In this document: piece by piece, positions 10,488 to 19,963 of the stretch | Layout of the letters: every line of letters begins with the position of its first letter | Numbering within the stretch: the stretch's first letter is position 1 | Origin: Desulfobacula toluolica Tol2 | GTDB taxonomy: Bacteria; Desulfobacterota; Desulfobacteria; Desulfobacterales; Desulfobacteraceae | NCBI RefSeq assembly: GCF_000307105.1 | Contig: NC_018645.1 | Span: 5,094,001-5,158,000, forward strand | DNA length: 64,000 nucleotides | Direction: 5' to 3' | Notes under the pieces: model-generated | The model's input: the letters and a program-made list of their open reading frames with translations, nothing else | Database searches by the model: none | Told to the model about the DNA's origin: nothing | Made by a program: the position numbers and the translations under genes

Positions 10488-13121
10488 ATGCAACTGCTTA
10501 CAACAAAATTTCATATTCCCGGATTTAAGGCTGATGCCGTTGTATCACGTCAAAGAATCCGCCGTCTTATTGATGAAAACAGTTCTATTGTGATCCTCTC
10601 CGCTCCTGCGGGATTCGGGAAAACCACATTGCTCAGTGAATGGGTGGAACATTGCAAAACCCTTGTGGCATGGGTTTCCCTTGAACAAAGTGAAAATATT
10701 CCCAATGTTTTCTGGAGGTATATGATCACGGCGGTTGCATCTGTTTTGAACCGTTGCGGTCAAAATTCACTGGAACAGATCAAATCTTCCGGAACATCTT
10801 TAATTGAAAACATTCTGATCGAAATGATCAATGAGATTGCCGCAGAGGGAACAAAATTCACCCTTGTTCTGGATGATTTTCATGTTATCTCAGATGGAAA
10901 AATCCATGAAGGGATGGAATTTTTAATGGATCATCTGCCGTCCAATATGCGGATGATCATTGCAGGCAGGGAAGCTCCCCGGCTTTCAATTTCAAAATTC
11001 CGGTTGTCGGGAAAACTGGTTGAGATAAATGCCCTGCAATTTCGTTTTAATACTCATGAAACCGAAGATCTGCTGAACAAAATCCATGGTCTTGACCTGA
11101 CCCAAAAAGATGTTGTTTCTCTCACAAAGAAAACCGAAGGTTGGATTGCAGGACTTGTGCTTGCGATTCTGTCGATGAAGGAACAGAAGAATAAGCGGTC
11201 ATTTATAGATGATTTTACCGGAAGTCACAGGTATATAATTGATTATCTGGTTGAGGAGGTTTTGTCCGGCCTTGGGGATGAGATCAAAAATTTCATGCTT
11301 AAGATCTCGATCCTGGAAAGATTCTGCTCCGAATTGTGCCGGGCTGTGACAACAAATCCCGACAGCCGCAGAATTCTGATGGCCATGGAGCAGAATAACC
11401 TTTTTCTGATTCCATTGGATAACAACAGGGAGTGGTTCCGTTATCACCATCTGTTCAGAGAGTTTCTCTTGAAGCATCTCATGGAAAAAGATCCCGGCAA
11501 GGTAAAGCATCTCCATGCAAATGCTTTTGTCTGGCTGAAGGATCAAGGGGGGGTGAGCGAAGCGTTTCATCATGGAGTGCTGGCAAAAAATTACAGGGCT
11601 GCAGCAGACCTGCTTGGGCAAAATGCGCCTGAGCTGTTCAGCCGGTCCGGCGGATTTGTTTTGAAAACTCTTATTGAGCGTCTGCCTGAAACCATCGTCA
11701 GCAATAATCCTGAGTTGTGCAGTTATTCGGTGTGGCTGAATGTCCTTGCCGGTGATTTTGAATCCGTTGGTCTCCTTGGCCGGGAGGTTTTCAAAAAAGA
11801 TAAAACCGTGTCAGGATTTCTTTCCCTGATAAAAGGGTATCGCTATTTCTACCAGACCGGGGAATTTGAAAAAAGCATCAAAGAGATGAAAGAGTGTCTT
11901 CAGGCCCTGCCGGAAAAAGAGGGCCTGGTCCGTGAAATGGGAGAGCTTGTCCTGGGGCTTTCCATGAAGTATAGCGGTGATATCGGATCTGCATATGAAT
12001 ATATCAAAAAAATATCACAAGGAGATGATATTCCTGCTTTAAGGGCCATCAGCTATGCCGATATTCTCTGTGTTATGGGGAAGCTGAATATGGCATTTTC
12101 TTTTATCGACACAACCATTGAAAAAGGAAAGAAGCGATACGGGGAAACGCTTGTGCCGGAATACGGGTTTCTTTATATCCTAAAGGCCGATATCCTGCGG
12201 GAACAAAATGAGATCGGAGAGGCATTGAAAGCATGCAAAAAAGGATTATACCTTGCCAGAAACAATGAGTATGTTGAAATCATTTTTTTGGGCAACCTGG
12301 AATATGCCAGGATTCTTGCGGCGGACGAAAACCATGAGGAATCAGAAAAAGCAATGGCGGTTTCCATTGAGGCTGCCAGGGTGAGTTCTACATGGGGAGA
12401 GTTCATGTCAAGGGCATACGAAATTCGAATGCAGATCGCCCAGGGGAATATGGATGATGCCCAAGAGCTTATCAGGAAGATAAACCTGCAGTACCTGCAA
12501 TTAGATCAGAACCTGGAATTGGATCAGGATCTGGCAATTCCCTATCATAAATATCATCTGTATCTCAGCCTTTGCAGGTATTGGCTTTGCAAAAAGCAGA
12601 CCAGACATGTACATGGGATCACTGACGCCATGATCCGGGAGGATCTGCCGGTCAAGGGAAACGGGCGGTTGATTGAATGTTACGTCCTTAAGGCGATTGC
12701 ATATCATGTGGAAAATGATATGGATAATGCCCTTAAAATTTTAAAAAAAGCATTTGTGCTTTCTGAAAAACAAGGTCAGGTAAGGGTTTATATTGACGAA
12801 GGGGAAGCTATTCTGACCTTGTTCAAACAAGCTTTGAAGCGGGGGATATTGCCGGAGTATCTGAAAAAATATATTGACCGTCCCAAAGGCAGTTGTGAAC
12901 TTAGATCTGTGATGATCAATGAATTTAAAGAGACGTTTAATGACCGTGAAATCGAAGTTCTCAAATTGATGAAAAAAGGAGGCTCAAACCAGGATATAGC
13001 CGACACTCTTTTTCTTTCGGTCAATACCGTGAGGTGGTATGCAGGTCGTATTTTTGCAAAACTCAATGTGAAAAGACGGGGAGAAGCAGTTGCCTTTGCT
13101 GAAAAGTATGAGCTGATCTGA
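10488..13121 (+). CDS. MalT-type LuxR transcriptional regulator (large ATP-binding)
   Basis: An 877-residue regulator of the MalT/LAL class. The N-terminal STAND NTPase has Walker A SAPAGFGKTTLLSEW near residue 40 and a LVLDDFHVI Walker B-type strand. A long middle region of TPR-like helical repeats follows. The C-terminal LuxR helix-turn-helix (about residues 815-877) shows FNDREIEVLKLMKKG and NQDIADTLFLSVNTVRWY. Such proteins bind an inducer through the TPR region and activate transcription as ATP-driven oligomers. The gene is convergent with the beta-barrel/RND operon, 22 bases apart, so a role in controlling that locus is likely but only inferred. Between the two stops lies a short tandem ACAAGTCG repeat. 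Confidence 0.88.
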   Translation: MQLLTTKFHIPGFKADAVVSRQRIRRLIDENSSIVILSAPAGFGKTTLLSEWVEHCKTLVAWVSLEQSENIPNVFWRYMITAVASVLNRCGQNSLEQIKSSGTSLIENILIEMINEIAAEGTKFTLVLDDFHVISDGKIHEGMEFLMDHLPSNMRMIIAGREAPRLSISKFRLSGKLVEINALQFRFNTHETEDLLNKIHGLDLTQKDVVSLTKKTEGWIAGLVLAILSMKEQKNKRSFIDDFTGSHRYIIDYLVEEVLSGLGDEIKNFMLKISILERFCSELCRAVTTNPDSRRILMAMEQNNLFLIPLDNNREWFRYHHLFREFLLKHLMEKDPGKVKHLHANAFVWLKDQGGVSEAFHHGVLAKNYRAAADLLGQNAPELFSRSGGFVLKTLIERLPETIVSNNPELCSYSVWLNVLAGDFESVGLLGREVFKKDKTVSGFLSLIKGYRYFYQTGEFEKSIKEMKECLQALPEKEGLVREMGELVLGLSMKYSGDIGSAYEYIKKISQGDDIPALRAISYADILCVMGKLNMAFSFIDTTIEKGKKRYGETLVPEYGFLYILKADILREQNEIGEALKACKKGLYLARNNEYVEIIFLGNLEYARILAADENHEESEKAMAVSIEAARVSSTWGEFMSRAYEIRMQIAQGNMDDAQELIRKINLQYLQLDQNLELDQDLAIPYHKYHLYLSLCRYWLCKKQTRHVHGITDAMIREDLPVKGNGRLIECYVLKAIAYHVENDMDNALKILKKAFVLSEKQGQVRVYIDEGEAILTLFKQALKRGILPEYLKKYIDRPKGSCELRSVMINEFKETFNDREIEVLKLMKKGGSNQDIADTLFLSVNTVRWYAGRIFAKLNVKRRGEAVAFAEKYELI

Positions 13122-13143
13122 CAAGTCGACAAGTCGACGGACT

Positions 13144-14595
13144 TTAAAAAAAGCTTTTAATTTCAAGGCTGATGCGGTCTTCCTTTTGATATTGCCACAT
13201 CAGGCTGTCTTTATCCCTGGCATTGAAAACGGTATAATCAGCTATTATTTCAAGGCTGTCAGTCAGGTCATAGGTGAGTTGAAACCGATGGAACCTGTCT
13301 TTTTTTTGGACATGGCAATAAAAGTTATACTCAAAATCCAAGGTCTGATTTAAAAAATCTTTTTGAAACATATAGTAAAAAGCCGAATCTTTTTCATCAC
13401 AATCTTGTGTCAGGCCTGATCCCCCTGAACGGATATGCCGGTTGGACAGCTCCACACTCATTTGGTATCGATCATTTGCATTGTATTCAACACCGATTGC
13501 AGCATCAATCACGTCTTTTTTTTCAACCCGAAAAAGCCCGTCTGCATCATTTCCCTGCAAGGCAAATCCAAACTTATATGCCAGTTCCATCTTGAACAAA
13601 AACTGCTGCCATGCATGGCTCAATGCCGCTCCCGCCATGGTGTAGGCGGGGTATGTCTTGGTTGCCACCGGTTTTGCATCCAAATCATATCCCTGATACG
13701 CATACCGGGCTGAATTGGAAAAAAACCGGCCGGCCATAAGGGAGACATCGGTCTTTGAAATAATTTTATCGATTTTCACCCCGAACTCAGAGTCGCCGAA
13801 TTGGGGAGACTTTTCCAGGACGACAATCGTGTCTTGGCTTTCAGGCGCTCTGTCATACCTGGAATTTGTGGCCGGCTCCCGGTCTGTTTCCGGCAGGGGG
13901 CTGTAAAACAAAAAGGTATTAAAATAACGGGAATAAAAATTTCCCGAAATCATGAACTGGCCGAGCCTGGCATCTTCAAGCCGGATAAAGATGAATTCCG
14001 AAAGATCCCGTGCAGATACCACATCGGTTATGGCCACTGTATCCGCTTTTCCCCAGACATTGATCTGGTGACCGATTTTCAGGCTGAAATTGTCATATCC
14101 TGCCTGGACAAAAGCTTGTCTGACCCAAGCATCAACCAGCACATCACGTTCTTCGGCATCTGCCCTGTGATCGGTTTTCGGATGAACACTGCACTTGCCG
14201 TCAAATTTTAAGAAAAGATAATCCCGGAACAGGGTGTCGTATTCAAGGCGGACAAAAACGTTATTATCAATGATTTTCGGACCTGCTTCCACCCCGTGGG
14301 AAAACCTATATCCCAACGTGACGGTGGATTCTTCAAAAAAATGATCCGTCCAGGTTGGTTCCGGGTGCAGGGGATCATCCGGGGTCAAATGAGTTTTGTC
14401 TTCCATGTCCGGCAAATCTTCTTCTTGAAAGATGATCTGTTCATCATCGGTGTCAAACTGACTTTGGGCATAAGCTCTGCCGGCAAGTCCCGGGATAAAA
14501 TCGGCAATAAGACCGGCAATAAAAAAACAGATCAGGCAGACAAACAGAAATAAACAGGGTACAGGGGGAAAAATCTTGTCCCTTGCAAGCTTCAT
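13144..14595 (-). CDS. Predicted outer-membrane beta-barrel protein (DUF1302-like)
   Basis: A 483-residue exported protein with a long N-terminal hydrophobic segment ending near GRAYAQS. An acidic stretch follows, then a succession of amphipathic strands with regular aromatic residues, ending in a strand with C-terminal phenylalanines (EIKSFF), the usual barrel-assembly signal. The arrangement beside an RND/MMPL transporter and an outer-membrane lipoprotein-sorting-like gene resembles DUF1302/DUF1329-type loci for moving hydrophobic molecules across the envelope. GGAGG lies 5 bases before ATG. Last gene of the three-gene minus-strand operon. Specific substrate unknown. Confidence 0.65.
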   Translation of the reverse strand: MKLARDKIFPPVPCLFLFVCLICFFIAGLIADFIPGLAGRAYAQSQFDTDDEQIIFQEEDLPDMEDKTHLTPDDPLHPEPTWTDHFFEESTVTLGYRFSHGVEAGPKIIDNNVFVRLEYDTLFRDYLFLKFDGKCSVHPKTDHRADAEERDVLVDAWVRQAFVQAGYDNFSLKIGHQINVWGKADTVAITDVVSARDLSEFIFIRLEDARLGQFMISGNFYSRYFNTFLFYSPLPETDREPATNSRYDRAPESQDTIVVLEKSPQFGDSEFGVKIDKIISKTDVSLMAGRFFSNSARYAYQGYDLDAKPVATKTYPAYTMAGAALSHAWQQFLFKMELAYKFGFALQGNDADGLFRVEKKDVIDAAIGVEYNANDRYQMSVELSNRHIRSGGSGLTQDCDEKDSAFYYMFQKDFLNQTLDFEYNFYCHVQKKDRFHRFQLTYDLTDSLEIIADYTVFNARDKDSLMWQYQKEDRISLEIKSFF

Positions 14596-14611
14596 TACAG
14601 CCTCCGATCTA

Positions 14612-15475
14612 TCAATAAGCAGCCTGGTATTTTTTCAGGTTGCTTTCCCGGAACGCACCGTCGATAAGAGTTCTAACCGTTAAAAAGTCATCGTCCACCG
14701 GCAGATTCAAGGCGATCTTTTCATAGCTCATTACGGTTCTGCGGTGGGTCTCAAGATTGAGAACCATAATCTGCATTGGCACCAGGATATTGTTGATCTT
14801 TGTAATCTTGCCAAAATAGAACCGTTTGAATTTTTTACCCTGGCGGTTATAGAGGATGGATTTTAAAATCAGATTCCGGTCCTTATCCACCCAATCCAGG
14901 GCTTTTGAGTAATTGCTTTTGATCGCCCTCTCTTTTACCGGCACGGATTCAATCACATAACAGGCTCTGTTTGCATAGGTTTCTTCACCCAGGAGCCGAT
15001 AGGTATAATCATCAATATGCCTTTTTTCCATATCTTCATAACTGAGTTCAGAGCCGAAAAAACTGCCGGTTTTCGGTTCTTGCTCATTGCCGGATACAAT
15101 TCGTTTGACCTTTCCCAGGGCGGACAGGTAAAGCCACTGGTCAGTCTCTTTGCCTTTTTGCTCATAATCGTATTGCAAAAAACTGATCCCCTTTTCTCCG
15201 GCAGGTTCAATGATAATGGTGACGGTTTTATGGTCCTTTTCCCTGGGGCCGTAGTCTTTTCTGACCATATCCATGATTTTTACCCTGGGATTGGATTTGC
15301 AGACAATTGTTTTGTCTTTTTTTACAACACCGCAGGTGGACAGCCTGACCCGCCCGATCTCTGTGGTTCCGTCATCCCTGTCCAGGACGCTTTGAACAAT
15401 TTGCCTGGCCTCGCCGGTCAGACCGTCTGAAATAAAAAGCACTGAAAGAATAAAGATCAAGCCAAGGATTCGCAT
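14612..15475 (-). CDS. Outer-membrane lipoprotein-sorting-like periplasmic protein
   Basis: A 287-residue exported protein with a signal peptide at residues 1-20 (ILGLIFILSVLFISDGLTG) and no lipobox. The pattern of beta strands with KRIVSGNEQEPKTGSFFGSE, RACYVIESVP and WVDKDRNLILKSILYNRQGK fits the LolA/LolB-like half-barrel family annotated as outer membrane lipoprotein-sorting protein, typically encoded beside MMPL/RND transporters. It would bind a hydrophobic molecule in the periplasm and pass it from the transporter to the outer membrane. Its start overlaps the end of the RND gene by 19 bases, so co-translation is likely. Confidence 0.75.
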   Translation of the reverse strand: MRILGLIFILSVLFISDGLTGEARQIVQSVLDRDDGTTEIGRVRLSTCGVVKKDKTIVCKSNPRVKIMDMVRKDYGPREKDHKTVTIIIEPAGEKGISFLQYDYEQKGKETDQWLYLSALGKVKRIVSGNEQEPKTGSFFGSELSYEDMEKRHIDDYTYRLLGEETYANRACYVIESVPVKERAIKSNYSKALDWVDKDRNLILKSILYNRQGKKFKRFYFGKITKINNILVPMQIMVLNLETHRRTVMSYEKIALNLPVDDDFLTVRTLIDGAFRESNLKKYQAAY

Positions 15476-18009
15476 CTGTCCACCTCTTTTAAAGTTCGGT
15501 TAAAATTAACATTACATACCCGGCACAATGCCGGCAGTAAAAAAAGATCCGATAGTAACGCCGTCAGAACGGCAATCGCGGCAAATATGCCAAAATGACT
15601 CAGTCCGTTGTGAAAGGACAGTAAAAACACCAGAAACCCCACCGAGAGAATCAATGAGGTGAACGCAATAGCCTGACCGGCTTCCCGGATCGATTGGATG
15701 GCGGCGGCGGCAATGTCTTTTGATTTTTCCATTTCAAGTCTGAAATGGGTCATAAAATGGATGGTGTCATCCACGGCAAGCCCGATGATGATCGGTGCAA
15801 CCAGCAGCGTATCCGCATCCAGGGGAATATTAAAATACCCCATCAGCCCAAAAGTTGTCAGGATGGGAAACAGATTGGGGGCCAGTGCCACAAGCCCGGA
15901 TTTGGACGACCCGAGAACCAGGAAAAGAATGACGGAAATCACCAGCAGCGCCAGGCCGAAACTCTTGATCTGGGCCCAGGCAATATAGTCCAGCATAATG
16001 GACAACAGCGCCATGTTCCCGGTCAACGTAACGTCCAGATCCGGGTAGGTCTGTTTGAGTCCGGCAAACCTGTGATCAATAAAGGCCTGAACTTTTTTCA
16101 TGATCTTCAAAGCCTCTATGGACCCCACGTTAAGGGAATTTAGCCCGATCCTTGCCTGGGAATAATCATCAGACACCAGCCGGGTCCGGTCTTTTGGATT
16201 TGCATTCTCAAACAAGAATAATACCTGTTGTAAAATTGCTGGATCTGACGGTATGAGATATTTTTCAGGGGCATTGTCATGAAGTGCTTTATGGGATTCT
16301 TTTACCACATTCACCAGTGAAAGGGTTTTGACCACCCGGCAGGACTCATCTTCTTCCATAAAACCTTGCAAAGATTCCATGGCAAACAAAACCCGTGGGT
16401 CTTTTAACGCGTCTTCTTGTTTAAAATCAAGCATTACCTCCATATTGCCGGTGCCGCCCAGGTGTTCATCAACAATGCCATAGGCCTCTCTCAAGGGCAT
16501 GCCTTTTTTTATAATTTCCACAAAGTTGGAATCCACTTTCAGCTGGAGTATGCCGAAAACCATGAAAATCCCTGCTCCGAAAAAAATCAGGATCATTTTC
16601 CAGGAATGGGAAACACTGACCTGTTCTATTTTTTTCAGCAGTTTGAGTATAAAATGATCTGTTTCACATGCTTTTGTTTTGGAAACCGGACTCCAGATGT
16701 CCAGCATCAAAGGCAGGAGAAGAACCGTGAAAACAAATGCAAACAAAACCGCAACAGCGGCAAACACACCAAAATTAGAAATCGGCTTCATGGGAACCAG
16801 AACCAGGGAAAAAAGTCCGACAGCCGTTGTCAGGCTTGTCAACATACAGGCCAACCCGGATTTTTTCATGACACTGCAAATGGCGTGTTTGTGATCAAGA
16901 TTTTTATTCCTGAAATAAAGATATCCCGAAAGAATATGTACCGTATCCGCGATGCCCACGGAAAGGGCCAGGAAAATAATCACCTGCAGCATGGCTGTCA
17001 TGGGAATCTTAAGCCAGCCCACAAGTCCCAGAACCCATATTATGGTCAGGATCACAATCACAACCGGCCAGAGAACTGCGGAAAAAGACCTGAAAAGAAT
17101 CCACAGCATGATAATGATCAATAACAGCACCAGGGACATCAACCGGCCCATATCATTTATTACCGCTGTTGCAAAAAAATCCATCAATGCCGGGTTGCCC
17201 ACGGGATAGAATTCAAAAGCTGCCGTATATTCCGGTTTGGCAAGGATGGCCCTGATCTTTTTCATAAACAGGGGATATTCCCTGATATCTTCTTTGCAAA
17301 GGGTTAGATCCCCTGCATCTTTGGAAATGTTTTTTTTTGCATCCATGGTGTCAAAAACAATGTCTTCATCATCAAACCCGGTTGAAATTTTTTTGCCGGT
17401 ATCTTTTTGCCCAACAAGCGGTTCCAGGCGGGCATTAAAATCCGTACGGACAACAATGCCACCGTATTCGCTGTTTTCGGAAAGGTAGATCCGGGGATAA
17501 TCCGGATGATTCAATGCTTTTTTTCTCAATTGTTCTTGCTGCGTATGATTTTGTGGCAGACGGTCACCAATAAAATTTCTTGAATAAAGCGTTTGATTCC
17601 AAGCTTCCATATATTTGACATTGATAAGGCTTTTCACCTCCTCAATATGATCCAGGGCCGAAGGGATTGTAGGCTCAAGATTCAACCGGTAATCGGCAAG
17701 GTCATGGTGGAGTTTTTTCAGTGCAGCCAGTGATGCACTGGAAAAGATATCCTTGTCCTTTGCCCGGTAAACAATATAGACATACTCATCCCCGCCGAAA
17801 ATGCTTCTAAAATTATCATAGGCCTTTTTTACCGGGTCATCGTCTTGAAAATAAGAGGTCAATGATTCATCTATAACAACATTTTTAACGCCAAGACTCA
17901 TAAAACCTGTGGCAATAACGAAAAAAAGCAGTACCCACCATTTTTTTTGCCGGAGCCTGTCCGGCAGGGCTTCAAAAAAAATATTTATTCCAGATAAGAT
18001 TTGTCCCAT
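15457..18009 (-). CDS. RND/MMPL family transporter
   Basis: About 850 residues with the duplicated RND topology: one membrane helix near the N-terminus (KWWVLLFFVIATGFMSLG), a large periplasmic domain, five closely spaced helices, then the same pattern repeated. Sterol-sensing/MMPL-like segments are visible twice: SVGIADTVHILSGYLYFR in the first half and IGLAVDDTIHFMTHFRLE in the second, each with the helix-4-type acidic residues. It probably uses the proton gradient to export a lipid-like compound with the two downstream proteins. A TTG six bases earlier is possible, but ATG at 18009 has ideal spacing from AGGAG. It diverges from the methyltransferase gene across a strong palindrome. Confidence 0.88.
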   Translation of the reverse strand: MGQILSGINIFFEALPDRLRQKKWWVLLFFVIATGFMSLGVKNVVIDESLTSYFQDDDPVKKAYDNFRSIFGGDEYVYIVYRAKDKDIFSSASLAALKKLHHDLADYRLNLEPTIPSALDHIEEVKSLINVKYMEAWNQTLYSRNFIGDRLPQNHTQQEQLRKKALNHPDYPRIYLSENSEYGGIVVRTDFNARLEPLVGQKDTGKKISTGFDDEDIVFDTMDAKKNISKDAGDLTLCKEDIREYPLFMKKIRAILAKPEYTAAFEFYPVGNPALMDFFATAVINDMGRLMSLVLLLIIIMLWILFRSFSAVLWPVVIVILTIIWVLGLVGWLKIPMTAMLQVIIFLALSVGIADTVHILSGYLYFRNKNLDHKHAICSVMKKSGLACMLTSLTTAVGLFSLVLVPMKPISNFGVFAAVAVLFAFVFTVLLLPLMLDIWSPVSKTKACETDHFILKLLKKIEQVSVSHSWKMILIFFGAGIFMVFGILQLKVDSNFVEIIKKGMPLREAYGIVDEHLGGTGNMEVMLDFKQEDALKDPRVLFAMESLQGFMEEDESCRVVKTLSLVNVVKESHKALHDNAPEKYLIPSDPAILQQVLFLFENANPKDRTRLVSDDYSQARIGLNSLNVGSIEALKIMKKVQAFIDHRFAGLKQTYPDLDVTLTGNMALLSIMLDYIAWAQIKSFGLALLVISVILFLVLGSSKSGLVALAPNLFPILTTFGLMGYFNIPLDADTLLVAPIIIGLAVDDTIHFMTHFRLEMEKSKDIAAAAIQSIREAGQAIAFTSLILSVGFLVFLLSFHNGLSHFGIFAAIAVLTALLSDLFLLPALCRVCNVNFNRTLKEVDRCESLA

Positions 18010-18123
18010 ATCCAACTCCTGTTTGTGTTATATTTCCATGTTTCCAGCTTTTTTAGGCCGGGGCACAACAAAAGTCACCATCCAAAAGGATGGAAAAGCA
18101 GATAAACAAAAAAAACAGGCTAT

Positions 18124-18159
18124 ATTCTTATGCAACTATGCATAGGTTTGCATAAGAAT
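18124..18159. promoter_or_regulatory. Perfect palindrome, probable operator between divergent genes
   Basis: Two perfect 12-bp arms, ATTCTTATGCAA (18124-18135) and TTGCATAAGAAT (18148-18159), are separated by 12 bases that contain a further palindrome CTATGCATAG (18136-18145). The unit therefore shows TATGCA-type half sites three times. It lies 115 bases upstream of the RND operon start and 110 bases upstream of the methyltransferase start. Position and symmetry suggest a dimeric or tetrameric regulator that controls both directions. No regulator of that type is encoded next to it apart from the MalT-type protein at 10488. A transcribed hairpin is the alternative. Confidence 0.6.
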
Positions 18160-18268
18160 TGAAATTTATTTGTTTTTTTGTATATGATATGAGTAATGTG
18201 AGCAAGGCAATTAAATCAGATCGTTGTAAAAATTAGTATCTTGGAAAAAGATTGTAAAAGGAGGCAAA

Positions 18269-19273
18269 ATGAACAAGGAGAACTGGAATCCTGGAACACT
18301 TCTGGACGTGTCGGGATATTACTGGAAAACATGTGCGCTTCACACCGGAGTAAAACTTGATATTTTCACGGCTATCGGCTCGAATGACTTGTCCTGTGAT
18401 GAGATCAATGAAAAATTGAAGGTAGATAAAAGGGGGCTTTCCATGCTGTTAAATGCCCTGGCGGCAATGGAGCTTCTTGTGAAAAAGGATGAAAGCTATT
18501 CCAATACTTCTCCGGCCTTAACTTTTCTTTCAAAAGAGTCCAAAAAGTATGTCGGGTTTATGATCCTGCACCACCACCATCTCATGGAATCGTGGCATAA
18601 AATGGACAAAGCGATCATTGAAGGCAAACCCACCCGGATGAGGTCTTCTTTTTCCGATGAAGAACGTCGGGAAAGTTTTCTTATGGGCATGTTCAACATC
18701 GGCATGGCCATTGCCCCGGATCTGTCAAAAAAGCTTGACCTGTCAGGGTGTAAACGTCTCCTTGATTTTGGCGGAGGGCCCGGAACCTATGCCATTCATT
18801 TTTGCCTTGCCAATCCAGGATTAACAGCGTCTGTCTATGACCTTGAGGCCACCCGCCCCTTTGCCGAAAAAACAATCCGGCAATTTAATGTTTCAGACCG
18901 GGTCGATTTTATTTCAGGAAATTATACTGAAGAGGAATTTACTTGTCCTGACAGGTTTGATGCTGCCTGGCTTTCCCATATACTTCATGGCGAGGGGCCC
19001 GATCAGGCTGGTGATATCATTGGAAAAGCGGTTTCAGCACTAAAACCTGGAAGTAAAATTTTTATCCATGATTTTATTTTGAACGATTCCAAGGACAGCC
19101 CTTTATTCCCGGCTCTTTTTTCTCTTAACATGTACTTAGGAACACCCAACGGCAAATCTTACAGCGAAACCGAGATTTCAAACATGCTTACGGCACACGG
19201 GGTAAAAAATATCAAGCGGCTTTCTTTTGAAGGGCCGACTCAATCGGGGATTTTAAGCGGTATCACCTCATGA
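18269..19273 (+). CDS. SAM-dependent O-methyltransferase-like protein
   Basis: A 334-residue class I methyltransferase of the acetylserotonin/caffeate O-methyltransferase type. An N-terminal winged-helix dimerisation domain (residues 10-90) is followed by a Rossmann fold with SAM motif LLDFGGGPGTYAIHF near 164-178. Later motifs are ARPFAEKTI-like after the acidic VYDLEATRP, and DAAWLSHILHGEG, where the histidine sits where family members keep the catalytic base. An AAAGGAGG ribosome site precedes ATG by four bases. It diverges from the RND operon. The acceptor is unknown. The last 14 codons lie in a 51-bp sequence repeated at 23728-23778. Confidence 0.85.
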   Translation: MNKENWNPGTLLDVSGYYWKTCALHTGVKLDIFTAIGSNDLSCDEINEKLKVDKRGLSMLLNALAAMELLVKKDESYSNTSPALTFLSKESKKYVGFMILHHHHLMESWHKMDKAIIEGKPTRMRSSFSDEERRESFLMGMFNIGMAIAPDLSKKLDLSGCKRLLDFGGGPGTYAIHFCLANPGLTASVYDLEATRPFAEKTIRQFNVSDRVDFISGNYTEEEFTCPDRFDAAWLSHILHGEGPDQAGDIIGKAVSALKPGSKIFIHDFILNDSKDSPLFPALFSLNMYLGTPNGKSYSETEISNMLTAHGVKNIKRLSFEGPTQSGILSGITS

Positions 19274-19283
19274 AAAGATGCTG
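19233..19283 (+). repeat. 51-bp direct repeat, copy 1
   Basis: This copy covers the 3' end of the methyltransferase gene and ten bases beyond its stop codon. It matches 23728-23778 at 48 of 51 positions in the same orientation, counted by eye. The two copies bracket the decayed ATPase/DUF4276 operon and the IS66 element. Confidence 0.85.
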
Positions 19284-19337
19284 CATCGGCCCAAGTTGAA
19301 ATTTTGCATGACCTTTGCTGCTGTCAACTATCCTTAT

Positions 19338-19963
19338 TTATGTTGCTGTTGATTGGGATTTTTTAGCCAAATTCAACATTTTATCCAAAAGTTCTTTGAG
19401 TTTAGGGCATTTTTGATATGCGATGTTTGGATCAAGTTTGCTGAAAAATTCTTTACCGTTCACAACCTTTTTGTATGACCGAGGCATATGCGAAGAATAA
19501 AGACGCTCCAGCAATTTTGCCGGCGGTTCATTAAAGTTAACAGTTTCCGGATTGTGAATCTTTGGCGGGAATGCTTTTTTAATTTTCAATGGGAAAATAT
19601 CCGGTTGGCTTAAAAGCCATACCTCTACTTCATGAACTGGAAAAATTTTGGCTGCTCAACCGCCTTTTCCATATGTTTCTTGGCCCAATTGTAACGTTCT
19701 GTATATTTAGTTAAGCGCTTGGGATAAAAGGTCGGGCCGTAAAGATCCAGTAAAGAAATTACTGCAATAATATCGTATTTAGCCGGACCGTTCAGATGCA
19801 TTCGAGCTTTTAAAGGGGCGTCTTTTAACAGCTGTGCCCACCCTTCAAAGCAAACGGTTCTAATTCCGACAGGATCAGTTAATCTTGGATCAAGCCATTT
19901 TTTTAAAAATTGCGGCAATGTCTTGTCTTCCGTATAACCTTCAACAAAAAGAATAAATCTCAT
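19338..19963 (-). pseudogene. DUF4276 (TOPRIM-like) protein, frameshifted
   Basis: Two frames together make one normal-length DUF4276 protein of about 205 residues. The first begins MRFILFVEGYTEDKTLP (19963) and runs to QPKFFQFMK with a stop. The second contains VHEVEVWLLSQPDIFP, joins at about 19635-19650 and ends at 19338. A single-base indel in the T-rich run there explains the break. The family is a TOPRIM-related presumed nuclease that usually follows an AAA ATPase, as here: the start ATG overlaps the stop of the ATPase frame in an ATGA junction. Pairs of this kind resemble OLD/PARIS-type phage-defence modules. The role is inferred and this copy is inactive as written. Confidence 0.8.

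Noticed and set aside
13118-13140. Short ACAAGTCG tandem repeat between the regulator and barrel genes
   Set aside because: Only two units in a 22-base convergent gap, with no sign of function or expansion.
16417-17124. 235-codon plus-strand frame opposite the RND transporter
   Set aside because: It is low-complexity (Asn, Gln, His, Lys-rich), as expected of the complement of membrane-helix codons.
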